Position numbers and translations under genes: made by a program. This document shows positions 26,224 to 38,103 of a DNA stretch of 64,000 nt, in pieces (position 1 is the first letter of the stretch; every line of letters begins with the position of its first letter). The DNA is from Sitta carolinensis. Taxonomy: Eukaryota > Chordata > Aves > Passeriformes > Sittidae. The notes under the pieces are model-generated. The model ran no database searches. It had not been told where the DNA came from and worked only from the letters and a program-made list of their open reading frames with translations. The stretch is from NCBI GenBank assembly GCA_032173965.1, contig JAVUNC010000004.1, positions 57,101,501 to 57,165,500 of the forward strand. The letters run 5' to 3'.

Positions 26224-27565
26224 GTAATATTATTTAATAGTTTTAAATTGGAAGGTCCCGAAGTAATGCATCTGGATCGATATCTTGTGTTTGATTGAAT
26301 CCACTGTAAATGCAGAATTAAAATGGAGAGATTCCTAGGTCAAGTCTAGCATAGTCTACCAGACTGTTCAAAGCTAATCAAAATTCTTTTAGATAAAATT
26401 TTTTGGAAGGTAGGTGATAATACTAGTAAATAAAAGTTCAAAGAACCCAGTAATAGGGGGAAATATGCTGAGCCAAATTAGCCTCATTCTAATTTGTACA
26501 AGTTTATGAAATAAAGAATAGAAAACATAGGAAAATGAAGAACACTCATAGAAAAAGCTCTATGGCTGAGATTCAGCTGTGATGACCAGATAGTTTCTGT
26601 AATTCACTTCAGCAGTAGAAATGTGTATGCATGTGTATACAGACCAGAAATCTTCCCTTGTGCTCAGACGGCTGGCAATTATTTCTGTCTGTACTAGATA
26701 GAAATTGGAACCCATCAAAAAGTTCAAAGAAAAACGGTAAGATGGTCAGGAACAGGAATTAGTAGGAAAATTCAGAAGCTTAAACGCTTAAACCAGCTCT
26801 CTGAATCTTTGAATCTTGTTTGAGGTAGGAGTTAATGCAAGAACAAGGAGGAGAAGAAAAGAAACATTATTGCCTGAATATAAATCTCTCTAAATCAATA
26901 TATAAAACCAATAGGAATTGTCTCCATTTATCATCTTTTCAGATGTACTAACAAAAGGAAAACTGTTCAGAGTCGTGGCTTGCCCTCAGCTTGCTTCTGG
27001 GAGGTGACTAATGTGGTGCTTCGGTGCAGCACATCTCAGTTTAGTGCCTGTTAGCGCCCTTTTCCCGGTGCCCCCTGGACAGCCACAGAGACGTGGGGCA
27101 TGGCCTCAGGCTATTTGCTCAGCGTTCATAAATAGCTTTGCTGCCTCTGCCTAAACTAGCTGCAGCAGCCCCCTGCTAGGAATGCCCTGCTAGGAATAAC
27201 TAACGTCTCTATTTCTGCATTGCAGACTCTCATGTCCTCACAGAGAGCTGCCTTTCACATGTCTGTTCTTGGGAGAAATGTTCTTGGATTTTCCTCCTCT
27301 TCTTAGTTTTTCTTGGAGACAGGGATTTTGTAACTTCATACCTGGAGAAAGAAGCCATTATTTCTCTCCTGGTACAAATTATTCTGATTCACCTAGGGAG
27401 CAAAGGTGACTTGAATAACTTTGGGTTTTCAGTAACATCTTCGTTCAGTGATTCCTGTTCTTGCTCCTTTTCTTTCTCCCCTCCCTTGCCAGGTTTCATA
27501 CCATGACTTGTTTATGTTCACTATTACTCTGTATGGATACTGACACTTTCATATTTTGCTTCTAG
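26224..27565 (+). other. PPP1R14C: PPP1R14C intron 2
   Basis: A phase-0 intron of 1342 bases runs from GTAATA to TTCTAG. It is AT-rich except for a GC-richer patch near 27040-27200, which also holds a 13-bp unit repeated with a period of 14 (27171-27183 and 27185-27197). No repeat family was recognised. Confidence 0.9.
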
Positions 27566-27598
27566 GAAACTCTTGTAGATTGCTACAAACCAACAGAG
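27566..27598 (+). CDS. PPP1R14C: PPP1R14C exon 3 (33-nt exon)
   Basis: A very short exon encodes ETLVDCYKPTE. It is preceded by the acceptor TTTTGCTTCTAG and followed by the donor GAG/GTAAAA, and both boundaries are phase 0. The sequence VDCYKPTE is a hallmark of the PPP1R14B/PPP1R14C pair and lies between two helices of the PHIN four-helix bundle. The 11-codon size is why no conventional ORF shows it. It joins exon 2 (…KLQ) to exon 4 (EFIKELL…) without disturbing the frame. Because its length is a multiple of three, skipping would remove 11 residues but keep the C-terminus in frame. Confidence 0.92.
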
Positions 27599-29430
27599 GT
27601 AAAAGACTTTTTTAAAATGCTATTAACCTGTGGAAACTGTAGTTATGTTCAAGCTAAAGTAACTTTATTTTTATTCTTACAATGAAGTAACTAGATGAAT
27701 ATTAATAGCTAGCTGATAGACTTGGAGCTTTATATCCTGAAAATGTTTGTGCCTGCCACTTAGCTACAGTAAGAATGTGATTGTACCCTGTGGAGGAATT
27801 GCTGGTCATTCCAGATGAACTATCAATATTTTTTTCTCTAATATCCTTACTGATTATACTGACATTTAAACCTGCCATATTATAAGAAAACTAAACACAA
27901 TTCTCATCAGATGCCTAAAATATTTGCATGTTGGACTGTGCTCTTCACTGTAAAATCACTTAATTTTATCTAGGACGGTAAAAATTATTCTGGGAACTGT
28001 TATGCAGATATGCAGCTTAGCTAATTGTTTGTGTGAATGAACTTGAATAAAATGGTGGGATAACCTGTATTAGCAGGATTTAGTTACTCAGCTTTCAACT
28101 TGTGTATCTCTTAGTGTGTTCAGTGTTATTATAGCTTGCTTTTCATACAGTAATGTGTGCTTACCAGGAAGAGTAAATATAGCAAAAAATCAGCCTTGGA
28201 CTTATTGTAAAAATCAAAAGTCTAGGTCACAGGTCAGTTTGTTAGTTCCATTTATAGGGTCAGCTTTTCCCAGAAGTGGCAGCTACACAGTATTTAATAG
28301 AGGGGTTGGCTTACAGGATTCCTCTTATCAGAGACCAAAAGCCAGGTGTTTGGTTTTGAAACAAGGCTGCAAATAGGTTGGTTCTTCTGTTACATCTGCA
28401 GCTGTAGCCACATCAACTGGTAAGGCTTAAGGGTAGTCACACTATCAGGAAGAACTGCTGGTGTGGTTGAATAGGCACTTCACAGTCCTATATCTTCACA
28501 TGAGCTATTTTCTTCAAGGCTTTTCCATTGTTATTGATTCCTGTGGTAGATTGGGAAGATTCTCCAGAATTGCTATTATATTTACGGTTACAAACATTTT
28601 GGCAGTGTGGGGAATTGACCCAGAAAGACTCACCTGATAACACCTGTAGAGTTTGTTGTGTGTTGTATCTTGGTTGCCTTTCAGCAGATAACACACATCT
28701 CCCATTATGGAGATATCATAATGCCAAGTCTTCAGCTGTCTCACTGTAGTAATGAGTGAGACATTACATCTACACTACAGATGATCCTGTCAGCCTTCTC
28801 TAGCCTTCTCTAAGCAAGTACCATTGAACCTTGGTGGTTCTTCCTAAGATAGGTGTGAAGACAGATGCAGCATGTGGAGCCTGATGTGGCTCTTGTCACA
28901 GGCCAGTAAGAGAAAGCTGGAGTCATTACTAGGTGGGGAGAACAGGTTGCCAAGAGTTTAGCAGTCACTCATGTGCTGACCTCTTATCTCTGTGTTGTCT
29001 GAAGGCAGAGGAAGAAGGCAGAGATCAAATAATTCCTCTTCTTCCTTCTTCATTAGACATGTCATATGAATGATTTATTTTTTTTTTTAGTGGTGAAGTT
29101 TGACATAATGCAAGGACAAATTTCAGAGAGCTGATGAGGGTACATGACAGATGTCAGTGAGTGTTCCACTGGAAACCTTAGTTATAGAACTACAGGAAAT
29201 AGTGTGCCATACTGGTAAATTAAGTGGATGTGGCAGTTTGCAGGAAACCACATCCTGGACACATGTCCTTGTCTGCCCTCAAGGCATCTGAATCAAGGTG
29301 AGATTTTTAAAACTGAACTGGTAATCTGTGTCTTCAGGCCTCTGTAGATGGGATGGAGGGAGCTCCCTTATCTGTGAGAATGTTCATCTTCCTTGACAAT
29401 CTTTAGAGATATCCAAGTCAAGAGGGTACT

Positions 29431-29745
29431 TAATCCGCTCACCTCTACAACTAGCTGAAAGGAGGTTGTAGACAGGTGGGGTTGGCTTCTTCTCCCAGGA
29501 ATGAATGATAGGAGAAAAGGACATAGCCTCAAGCTATGGCAGGGGAGTTTAGGTTAGACATTAGGAAGAAATTCTTCACGAAAGGGTTGATATATACTGG
29601 AATGGGCTGCCCAAGATGGTGGGGTCACTACCACGGAGGTGTTCAAGGAAAGGTATTCACGCCATGGTCTATCTGACAAGGTGGTGTTTGGTCATAGTTT
29701 GAACTCGGTATTAGAGGCCTTTTCCAACTTAATTGATTCTGTGAG
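29431..29745 (+). mobile_element. CR1 LINE 3' end, sense orientation
   Basis: It matches the 3' UTR of CR1 read forward. An ACAACTAGCTGAAAGGAGG start is followed by TTCTTCTCCCAGG, then TTAGACATTAGGAAGAAATT, GGGCTGCCCAAG and GAGGTGTTCAAGGAAAGG. It ends at TCCAACTTAATTGATTCTGTG. It is about 315 bases long, lies within intron 3 and is truncated at its 5' end. Confidence 0.9.
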
Positions 29746-32700
29746 GATAGTTTCCAAAATAAATCACATCCCAGGACTATTTTACAACAGCAACTTTACT
29801 TGATCTATGGCATGATGAGTCCAGTAATACTGCATAACTGCTAGCTTAAGCCACTTAAAAATAGTGATTTTTATCCTGCCATGTGTGGACTAAGAAGAGC
29901 CTTTTAGCTGGCTTAAACTTGCTATATAAGGATCCCCACACCTTGTCTAGAAAATATGCAATCCTTTTATATTTGCAGACCATTCAAAACTATTGAGGTA
30001 GTAGTTGGCTTGTGAAGGGATTTTTAGAAGATTTGTGAAGAATGGATATTAGCTAATAGAATTTCTCCTGACCAATGAAATACAGTCTATCAAGTGCACT
30101 AGGGGTTTTATCATCAAGAGTTATACAGTTTGCAAAAGGTAGTAATCCAAAACTGGGGGAACAGTTATGTAATATGATGTCCCTGCTATTCAGAACATAA
30201 AGAAAAATAGTACAGGCAGGAAGCTTAACTCAAAACTCTTACCCAGCTGTGGAAAAAACCCTCTAAACCTGAAAATGTGTATCTTAAGTCAGTTTTTCTC
30301 GGTATCTTCCATTTAGATTAAAGATTAAGGAAAAACTGAGGAACATTCGTATGTATCCTGGATTAACTTTTCATCAGAGGAAGCTGAGTTATCCAGGTCA
30401 CTTAAAAAATGGAAATATTTCCAACCTTTTTAATAATTTGGCCAAAGATAATAGCTGACAGTAACATATGAGGAGCTGTTACAAAACCTTTCTTCCAATG
30501 GAAATACAGCTAGACTGTGCTTTAGAATATTAAAAGCTTTTCTTAGGTGGCAGTTATGGCTTTTTTAATTTGTATGGAAATATGCTTAATTTGGGACCTT
30601 TATGTAAAGGCTTGTTATGTACACAAACTTAAAGGATTTAGTATCTGCTAAATCAATGCCATAATCAAATTTTGGATCTGAACTTTTGTAATTGAAGAGG
30701 AACAGGGAGCAGCATCCTCTTCCTGCATCATGTGTGGGCCAGAGCACTCAGTTCTTCATAGAGTCCCACATGACACTTTTGGAAAATCCCACTCTGACCT
30801 TTGTCGAGTTGCTGTCTCAGTTCTGTCTGATGTTCTCTGTCATCATCTGATGGTGGAGAATCTTAATGTTAGCAGTGAATATAACAAACTTAGATATGAT
30901 CTGCAATCTTGATGATGATGTTTAGATACTTCACAATAGACTCTTGTTTAGGATAGGAAGACAGTTGTGATTGTGAAACCAATGAGGTTTTTTTCAAAAC
31001 ATGTATTTTGAAGAAGGCTGACTAAATCTGTATTTCTGTTATCTCTGCTATTGGTAACATCAAGGCTGTTAACATTGAGACTGGGCTTTGGAGAAAATAT
31101 GAAATATTTGTGGCTGATGTGAATTAGAGCTTCCACTAGTGAAACTGTCAAAGTGATGACAGGAGAAATGACAAGGAAAATCTTAAACTACTATGGGAGA
31201 TAAATTCAATGAGTGGGCAATTTTTATGCTTACTGACTCCAAAAGATGCAGCTGAGAAACACAAGGTCTTCAGATAATGAGTGTTTGAGGAGAACTGAAC
31301 AAATTAGATTTGCAGTTTATTTACTTCTTTCTTTTCTTACAGAAATATATAAAGCTTCAGATTAAAGGGCTGGAGATCTCTCCCATTCAGGCAGGATTAA
31401 ATCTATTTTGTTAGTACATTTCTTCACTTAGTGCAAAATGGGAGAAAAAGGAGATGAAGTTGCATCATTAAAGAAAGTTGCATTGCTGGAAACTTCTAGT
31501 AATAATTTTTAATATGGTTTGCAAACAAACTATGTTGAATTGTACATATTTTCTGTAGAACTTGGGAAGAAATTTAAGTTACTGACTACTCAATTATTTC
31601 AGTGGTTGGACTATTTCAGCAGCTTCTAACCCTTTGGAAAAAAGGTAGAGATGCATTTGCTTAACTATGTGTTTCTCCAAGTTTAATTCCTAGTTGGAGC
31701 AAATGGCAGGGTTGTGATGCAACTTTTTAGAGTGGTCTAGACACTGTGGTTTTTAAAGATAAAAGCTGTTTTGTGTATGTATTGACATAATGTATGTTTT
31801 TAGTATGCAGGCATGAATTGAAATCTCAATGCTTCTGAAACAGAATCCCATAACTTTTGAAGGACCATGTGTTTATTTTGGTCCTAATATGCTATGAATT
31901 ATTTCAAGTTAATGTTACTGTTTGTTTTTTCTATGCAATTGCAAGGCAGCAATATGTAGGATACTCACAAGAAGCATTAGTCACTGCAGATATCCTAAAG
32001 CCTCAGTGCCATGTGCTGCCTTACGTCTGGGCAAGCCAGGGCAGCTGATGGGTGGTAAATTATTAAGTCACAGCAAATGTATTTTGTGTCCATATTACTT
32101 GAAATGAAATAGGAGAATTTGTAGAGAAAAAAGGTTAGAAAACATGCTTGTTTAAAAGCAATGCAGGCAGACATATTTTGAGTAAAACATGATTTCTTGT
32201 TCATCCATTTGACCACTGAATTCAGTGAACTAAAACTTTTTATGTGCCTGCTGAGATCTGCCCTATATTGTACTACAGCATTGGAGGGAATTAAGCTTGC
32301 TTGTTTTCATTTCTGCAAGTACTCATGAATACAACTTATAAATACCCATAGCAATATCAGAATGGAAGAGCAAGTGGTGATTTGACAAGAATAAGCTGTG
32401 CTTGTTTACGTGCTGCCGAATTGGAGAATAATTGGGCTGCAAGCCTTTACTGTAGCTAAGCTTTGTGGTATGTAGTTAGTGCCTTACACAGAGCTCAACA
32501 AGAGGGTAAATTGCTGCAAACATTTCATGCTGTGGACACTGATGGTGCTGTGGCCTCACTGGAGAGGGCATGTTGAGGGCATCCTTCAGTGACGCTACAG
32601 AGATGCTGCACTGGTTCTTGCTAATAGAAGGCATCTTCTAGCCCTTTTCTCCCAAAGCAGTTCCCTTCTTTTTGTGCAATTGGCTTTGGGGGAGTTTGAG

Positions 32701-35700
32701 CCTGTGTGGAAGAGAAGGTGTTTGGCAGCAAAATGGGTTATTATTTAGGTTCTTTCCCAAGTAGCTGTGGGGATTGCACTTCAGACTGGCTTTAGTTTTT
32801 ACATCCAACTAATGAAGCCCTCTCCAAGAAGTAGCCTTGGGAGAACAGCTAAGGAAATCATGGGTTTTGACCTGGCTGCAGGGAAGTAAAACTGTGAAGG
32901 AAAGCTGACTTAGGATTCATTTCATGCTCTAGTCAATCAGGAGGACTAAAACCTCTAAATTTTAGTTTAAAAACTAGTTCTACTACATATGTACTGTTTG
33001 AGGAAGAGAAATCTGGAGAGGCAGAGTCTAATTAGTCTCCAGAATTAATTGGAAGACTTGAATAGGAAGCCTGGAATTCATTGTCTGTCAAATGACCTCA
33101 TTAAAACAATGAGTCACACCAACAAAACAGAGAGGTGAAGTGATTTCCTCCCCTTTCCTGAATTATCATCTCACCTTTGTTTTTTGCCTTTATTATTTTT
33201 CTGCCGAAGGCTGAATATAGATGAGTTCAAATGAACTATAGATTTAGTCTGTCTCTCATTAAAATTTGACTTTAGAATTAGAAAGATGTCTTCTAGAAAC
33301 AATGATTTAGTATTACAAATTAACAAGATTCTCAATACTTGTAACAAAGGTGCCTCCTTGCAGAAAATCTGTAAAAAAGAATTTATAACTAAGTTTGCAT
33401 ACATTTTTGCACTTTTAAAAAGCTTTATTTTTTATTTTATTTATCAAGGCACCAAGATATGAGATTTTTCTTGTACTGGAAGTGCATGTAGCCTGTGTAT
33501 TCCTGGCTATAACCCTTCAAGGAATAATTAATAAGTTCTTGAACCCTTAGCTGAATTATTCTTGTTTTTTAGCTCCATGAATTAATTAAATCAGTATATA
33601 TAGGTAGATAATTCAACCTGTATTACAGCAGTGCTTTTAGCATAGGTTAGTGCATGATCAGCTTTCAAACATCTGATGCTGAATTTCAGCACATCTTGTT
33701 AGAGGGGATTTCAGTGCTCTGTGTAAAATGATTTTTGTGTACAAGATGGGGATGGATGTGGATATTAAGTCTTGGCCACAAGGAACAATACTGCAGTTTT
33801 TGAGCAATGGCTTAAGAAAACAAAATGTGTACTGCTGACATAAACCTGAGTTGGTTAGTTATAAAAGTGAAGGTTTACTGAGGTACTGTGAAGTCTCCTT
33901 CCCTACCTCCATGAGGGAAAACGTACATCTTTGCTAGAACACTGCTTTTCCTTCATGGGGAACTGCAAAGCAAGAAAGGCACAAGCACTGGAGTGCCACT
34001 GTGTTAATGACAGCCAGCTCCATGCAAGTGTCAGATGCAAAGTGAGACTTAAATCAGAAATGTGCTGAACCAGTGTTGTGGTTTGGGTGTCCAAGGAAGT
34101 GTACAACAGTGCTACTGCATTATGCAAAATGTCTGCCACATGCAAAATACTCTTGTTGGGTTTTACTCTTTGGTACTGCAGACCCTTATTTAAAGGAAAA
34201 AAAAAGTTTCTGAGGGATAAAGAATTTTCAGTTATTATATGTACTTCTTCAAATTAATGCCTTCTCTGCCTTAAGAATAGTTGCAATTGCTTCAGAGCTC
34301 CTTTAGGGGGTTGACCCTACAATTTGGTTTATTTTGGCAACATTAAGAAGTTTCCAGGTGGTGTTAAACTTGCCTGAAAACTTCAAGCAAATATCTTGTT
34401 TTGCAAAAGAAGGCACTTGTCATAACTCTCCAAAGTATAAGGGAAGGAATTACTCTCTTTTTATATAATGTCATGTTAAAAAGCATCTGACTCCTGGCTA
34501 CATTTCATGTCTAAGGGAAACTTGCTCCAGACTCTACTGAGTTATGGGAGAATGGGCAGAGGAATGGCAGGGTGGGATATCCCAAGTGACTACAGAGTAC
34601 CTGAGATGTCCCTGTCCACTCTGCAGATGCCCCTTCCCATAAGGCTCTTACTTCTGTGAAGATGCTGGAGAGTTTCCAGATGCAGTGTCTTCTTGTAGAG
34701 TATCTTTGTCTTCTTTGTGGCTTGAACAGACAATTAATAAAGTTTTTTAAAGGCATTTTAACCCATTCTTCTCTGAAGCTGTCTTAATCTGATGTTGTGG
34801 CATGGGACTATAGGTTTGTTTTTTGTTTTTTTTTTAATGGAAAGACTTTTTGAAAGGTAATACAAGTGACATTAATCACAAGTAAAATTCTTTTAAGATC
34901 GCTTTAGGGAATTTCTTTCTCTAATGATCATACTGCAGATTTTTATAGAAGCTTGATAGTAAAAAATCCTCAAGTGTGTTTATGTGGTTCAAGCAGTGCC
35001 ATGCCATATAGTTTTGCATTATCTAACAAGTCCTTACAGCGATGATATGATGACAGAGAACTAATGTAAAGTTTGTTGGAAGCTGTGAATTTTTAGAGTA
35101 AGCATGTCTTCCTTCTTCTGATTTTTTAGTGGAGAAGTACTGGATTGTGCCAAGTTTAGAGTTGATGTTGTTGCAATGGCTTGTGCCTTTGTGAAACAAG
35201 ACAGCTTCAAGAGGATGGAGGGAGATGATTTGGGGGTCTAAAGAAACTTGTTTTTCTGATCATCTTATTAGGCTGTCTGTCCAGATGGAAGGCATGGTAT
35301 TAATTTGCATAGATGTATTCCTGAAGTGGCCTTCACTTAGTTCAGGGTGGAGACCCCACTGTCTTGAAGCTGCTCTGCCATTGCTGCTGTTCATTGCAGC
35401 CACAGGTAGTGTGGATGCAACAATAACCGCAGTGCAACAGGATGTGCAGTTCACTATAGATGTGCATAATCTGTCAGCAAAGGAAATTGGTTTATTTGGA
35501 CCATGATCCACCACAAAACCTGATGTATTTCTCAAGTTAAAATACACATTTACACAGACTTTTCTTATGAAAAATGTAGCACCTTGTAATACATGTTTCA
35601 GTGTGACCTTTTTTTGAAAGGTACTGTATTGTCATTTCAGTAGTGACTTTGTTCACTGGAATTTCTAATTTCAAGCATTCATCCAGGAAATCATGCTTTT

Positions 35701-35718
35701 AGAATAGCTTTTATTCAT

Positions 35719-35835
35719 GGAATCATAGAATGGTTTGTGGTGGAAGGGACCTTAAGGATCATCTAGTTTCCCTGCAAAGGGCTGGGACACCATCTACAAG
35801 GTTCAAAACCCTGTCCAGCCTGGCTTTTCAGATCA
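35719..35835 (-). mobile_element. CR1 LINE 3' end, antisense fragment
   Basis: It begins GGAATCATAGAATGG and continues GGTGGAAGGGACCTTAAGGA with a TCATCTAGTTTCCCTGC block and GGGACACCATCTACAAGG. This is the complement of a CR1 terminus. It is about 115 bases long and lies about 1 kb before the terminal PPP1R14C exon. Confidence 0.9.
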
Positions 35836-36120
35836 ACCTAACTGAATAATTGCATTCCATGTTTACAGCTAGCTGATTTCATAAGAACCTTTTTGTAGGT
35901 ATATACATAGTACTGTGGATAAACATTATTTTCCCAATGTGACAGTAAGGAGGTCATTTAGCTTTTAATGCACCTGCAAGAAATTGTATACCAAAAGAAT
36001 TTCAAAGAATTATGCAAATCTGTAAGCTTCTCTTCTCACACAGTTTAAAAAGAGGAAATCTGCTGAAACTGGGGAAAATATCACTGTGAATTAAGGCCTG
36101 ATCCATTAATTGATTTCTTT

Positions 36121-36188
36121 TGTGGGTTTTTTTTTGTTTTTTTTTTTTTTGGGGGGGTGGTGTTTGGTGTTTGTTTGTTTGTTTTTAA
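36121..36188. repeat. T/G-rich tract with G7
   Basis: T runs with a G7 (36151-36157) are followed by TGTTTGGTGTTTGTTTGTTTG. It sits about 620 bases before the terminal PPP1R14C exon, in the transcribed sense orientation. Confidence 0.9.
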
Positions 36189-36809
36189 AGTAGTGTCATT
36201 CACTTAGCTCTGCAACCAGTTTCACCCATCATTGGTGCTACCTCTGGCTCCTTGTCCCTGCCTTGCCTTGGACTGACACAATTGTTAGGGGGTGCTGAGT
36301 GGTGGACCTGGTCAGAGGGCTGAGCCAGCTGGGAAAGTAGCAGGGCAAGAGGAAGAACAGCTGAGTTTTTTAGCAGATCAACTTTCTTGTACAGCTCAGT
36401 ATGCAGCCAAACAAAATACTAGCTCCAGCATGGAAAGTGGCAATAGAAACACCTCTTTTGGCAAGAGTGCTGATTTTTGTGCAGGCTTAAGCTGTGGAAG
36501 TCTGCTTTGACTGTTTGCATTGTATTCAGCAGTTTGAAGGTTTTGCTTCATTCAGTAGTTGGTATAAGGCCCTGTGCAGTAAAAGCCTGAAAGATGGGTT
36601 ATAACTGAGCTGACACAATCACAAAAAAAAGCTTGTTGTTCACACTTCTGCTAGATGGGAAGGATGTGTATAAGGTTCCTGGTATCTGGCCAGAGAAATT
36701 CCAGCTTAACAGTAAAAGCTTAAATAAAAATGTATCATTTGCATTTTTTAAAAAAACCCTCAATTATGGTATTATGGGATCATTAAAATTAATTTTTTTT
36801 TTTCCCTAG

Positions 36810-36884
36810 GAATTTATCAAAGAGCTGCTAACTCGGATAAGAGGAATGAGGAAACTCAGTCCCCCCCAAAAGAAGAGTATATAA
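36810..36884 (+). CDS. PPP1R14C: PPP1R14C exon 4, C-terminus and stop
   Basis: The terminal coding part has 24 codons plus TAA. It begins EFIKELLTRIRGMRKL and ends SPPQKKSI. A strong T-rich tract and the acceptor TTTCCCTAG precede it. It supplies the last amphipathic helix of the PHIN domain and a short basic tail. The RIRGMRKLSPPQKK ending is typical of KEPI; PPP1R14B has a similar but distinct ending (from memory of the family). The proline codons sit in a run of seven C (36861-36867), a place prone to sequencing indels, but the frame reads cleanly to the stop. The coding sequence in this window totals 63 residues. Confidence 0.93.
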   Translation, partial: EFIKELLTRIRGMRKLSPPQKKSI

Positions 36885-36953
36885 ATAACTCAAAGTAATA
36901 GCACTCTGTAAAAGACATGGCAAGGGAAATGGGACTTTGAATACAAGACCTTT

Positions 36954-36959
36954 ATTAAA
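36954..36959 (+). promoter_or_regulatory. Candidate proximal poly(A) signal (ATTAAA)
   Basis: ATTAAA lies 70 bases after the stop codon. A T-rich and then GT-rich element (TTTTTTTTGTGTGTTTT, 37013-37030) follows at about 55 bases, a plausible cleavage-factor context. It would give a very short 3' UTR. The hexamer is common by chance in AT-rich DNA. Confidence 0.35.
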
Positions 36960-38097
36960 ATAATTGTCTTTCTCCACAACTTTTTTGATTTTATTCAGTT
37001 TTGACTCAAGGAATTTTTTTTGTGTGTTTTAAGGGTTCTTTTTTAAGTGTCAATTATTTTTTATCAAAAATATCAACAATTTGGATGCCGCTCAACTTTC
37101 ACCTGAGGATTCCTGAAGCAAGTGAAGAATCCAAGAGTTAGTGATGAGGGGCAGCCTATGTGGTGAACCAGAAGATCTTGTAAAATTACAGAGCTAGGAG
37201 AGTTCTCCTTGCAACTAGTTGGATAACATTTCTTAAATTGGTTGTACATTTAACTCATGGATATCAAGTTTCTTGTGCTTGTCTGTACATAAATTTTAAA
37301 GTGGGTCGTGAATACTGTTTCACATGGATGGAAGGAGAAGTTTGTTATAGTAAATTATTTAAATGGTGGTTATTGCAAATTTGCTACCAAAAGGTACCAA
37401 TTTAGATTACTAAAATGAATGCTGCCATTTTTCTAAATACCCTTAAAGCAGCCCAGTGAAGAATATCATCATATCTCCTTGTTTAGACCGCAGCATATGA
37501 AAATTGGGAATTTTAAGGGCTTAATTTGTAGACTTAATAGTTATTTGATTGACTTTGATGCTTTGCCAGGATCACTTCCTCTCCACCTCATGGTGTCTTG
37601 GAGCTGTGCTAACCTGTACTGAATATGGGCCTAGAGTGATATCTAGAGGAATGTTCATCACCATTTAAAAGCTGGTTCATGCTGGAGGAAAGGCAGTGAT
37701 AGCAAAATGAATTGCAAGTACTGTACTGCATTTAATGATGTGGTCTTAATCAAATGCAGATTCCTCTCCTGTAAAGATAGGCAAAGAGTAATGTAGCTTT
37801 TGTTTATGGCTTTGCCCTGAGAAGTGGGAGGATTCTTAACATGGGCTCTCTTACTTGTAAGAGCAAGAAGAGAGATCCCTGCTCCCTTCTGGAAAATGTC
37901 CTAACTAGAATGTTTGATAAACTACCATTTACTGGTAGGTGACATTAGTCAGGCATTTTATATCAAGGGTGCTCTGAACATATTTTATTTTTCAAAAGAA
38001 GTACATGTTTGTGAATTTTATGTATACTGGCAAGCTTTTTTAATGTATTTAATTTTGTAATGTTTACTGATGATTTTATTTACCAGATATTTACTCA

Positions 38098-38103
38098 AAT
38101 AAA
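38098..38103 (+). promoter_or_regulatory. Candidate main poly(A) signal (AATAAA)
   Basis: A canonical AATAAA lies about 1.2 kb after the stop codon. Upstream within about 100 bases are several TGTA motifs (for example in TTTTATGTATACTGG and TTAATGTATTT), the kind bound by CFIm. Downstream is moderately GT-rich sequence (ACTTGTGACTTGTTACATG). This is the best-supported 3' end of PPP1R14C by sequence alone. Confidence 0.5.

Larger units (their letters stand above)
27599..36809 (+). other. PPP1R14C: PPP1R14C intron 3
   Basis: A phase-0 intron of 9211 bases runs from GTAAAA to CCCTAG. It contains a sense-oriented CR1 3' end at 29431-29745, an antisense CR1 3' end at 35719-35835 and a T/G tract at 36121-36188, close to the acceptor. 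The remainder is AT-rich with only short unrecognised open frames. Confidence 0.9.

Noticed and set aside
27013..27034. GTGGTGCTTCGGTGCAGCACAT resembles the 5' stem of U6 snRNA
   Set aside because: Only about the first 22 bases are similar. The conserved ACAGAGA region and the rest of U6 do not follow.
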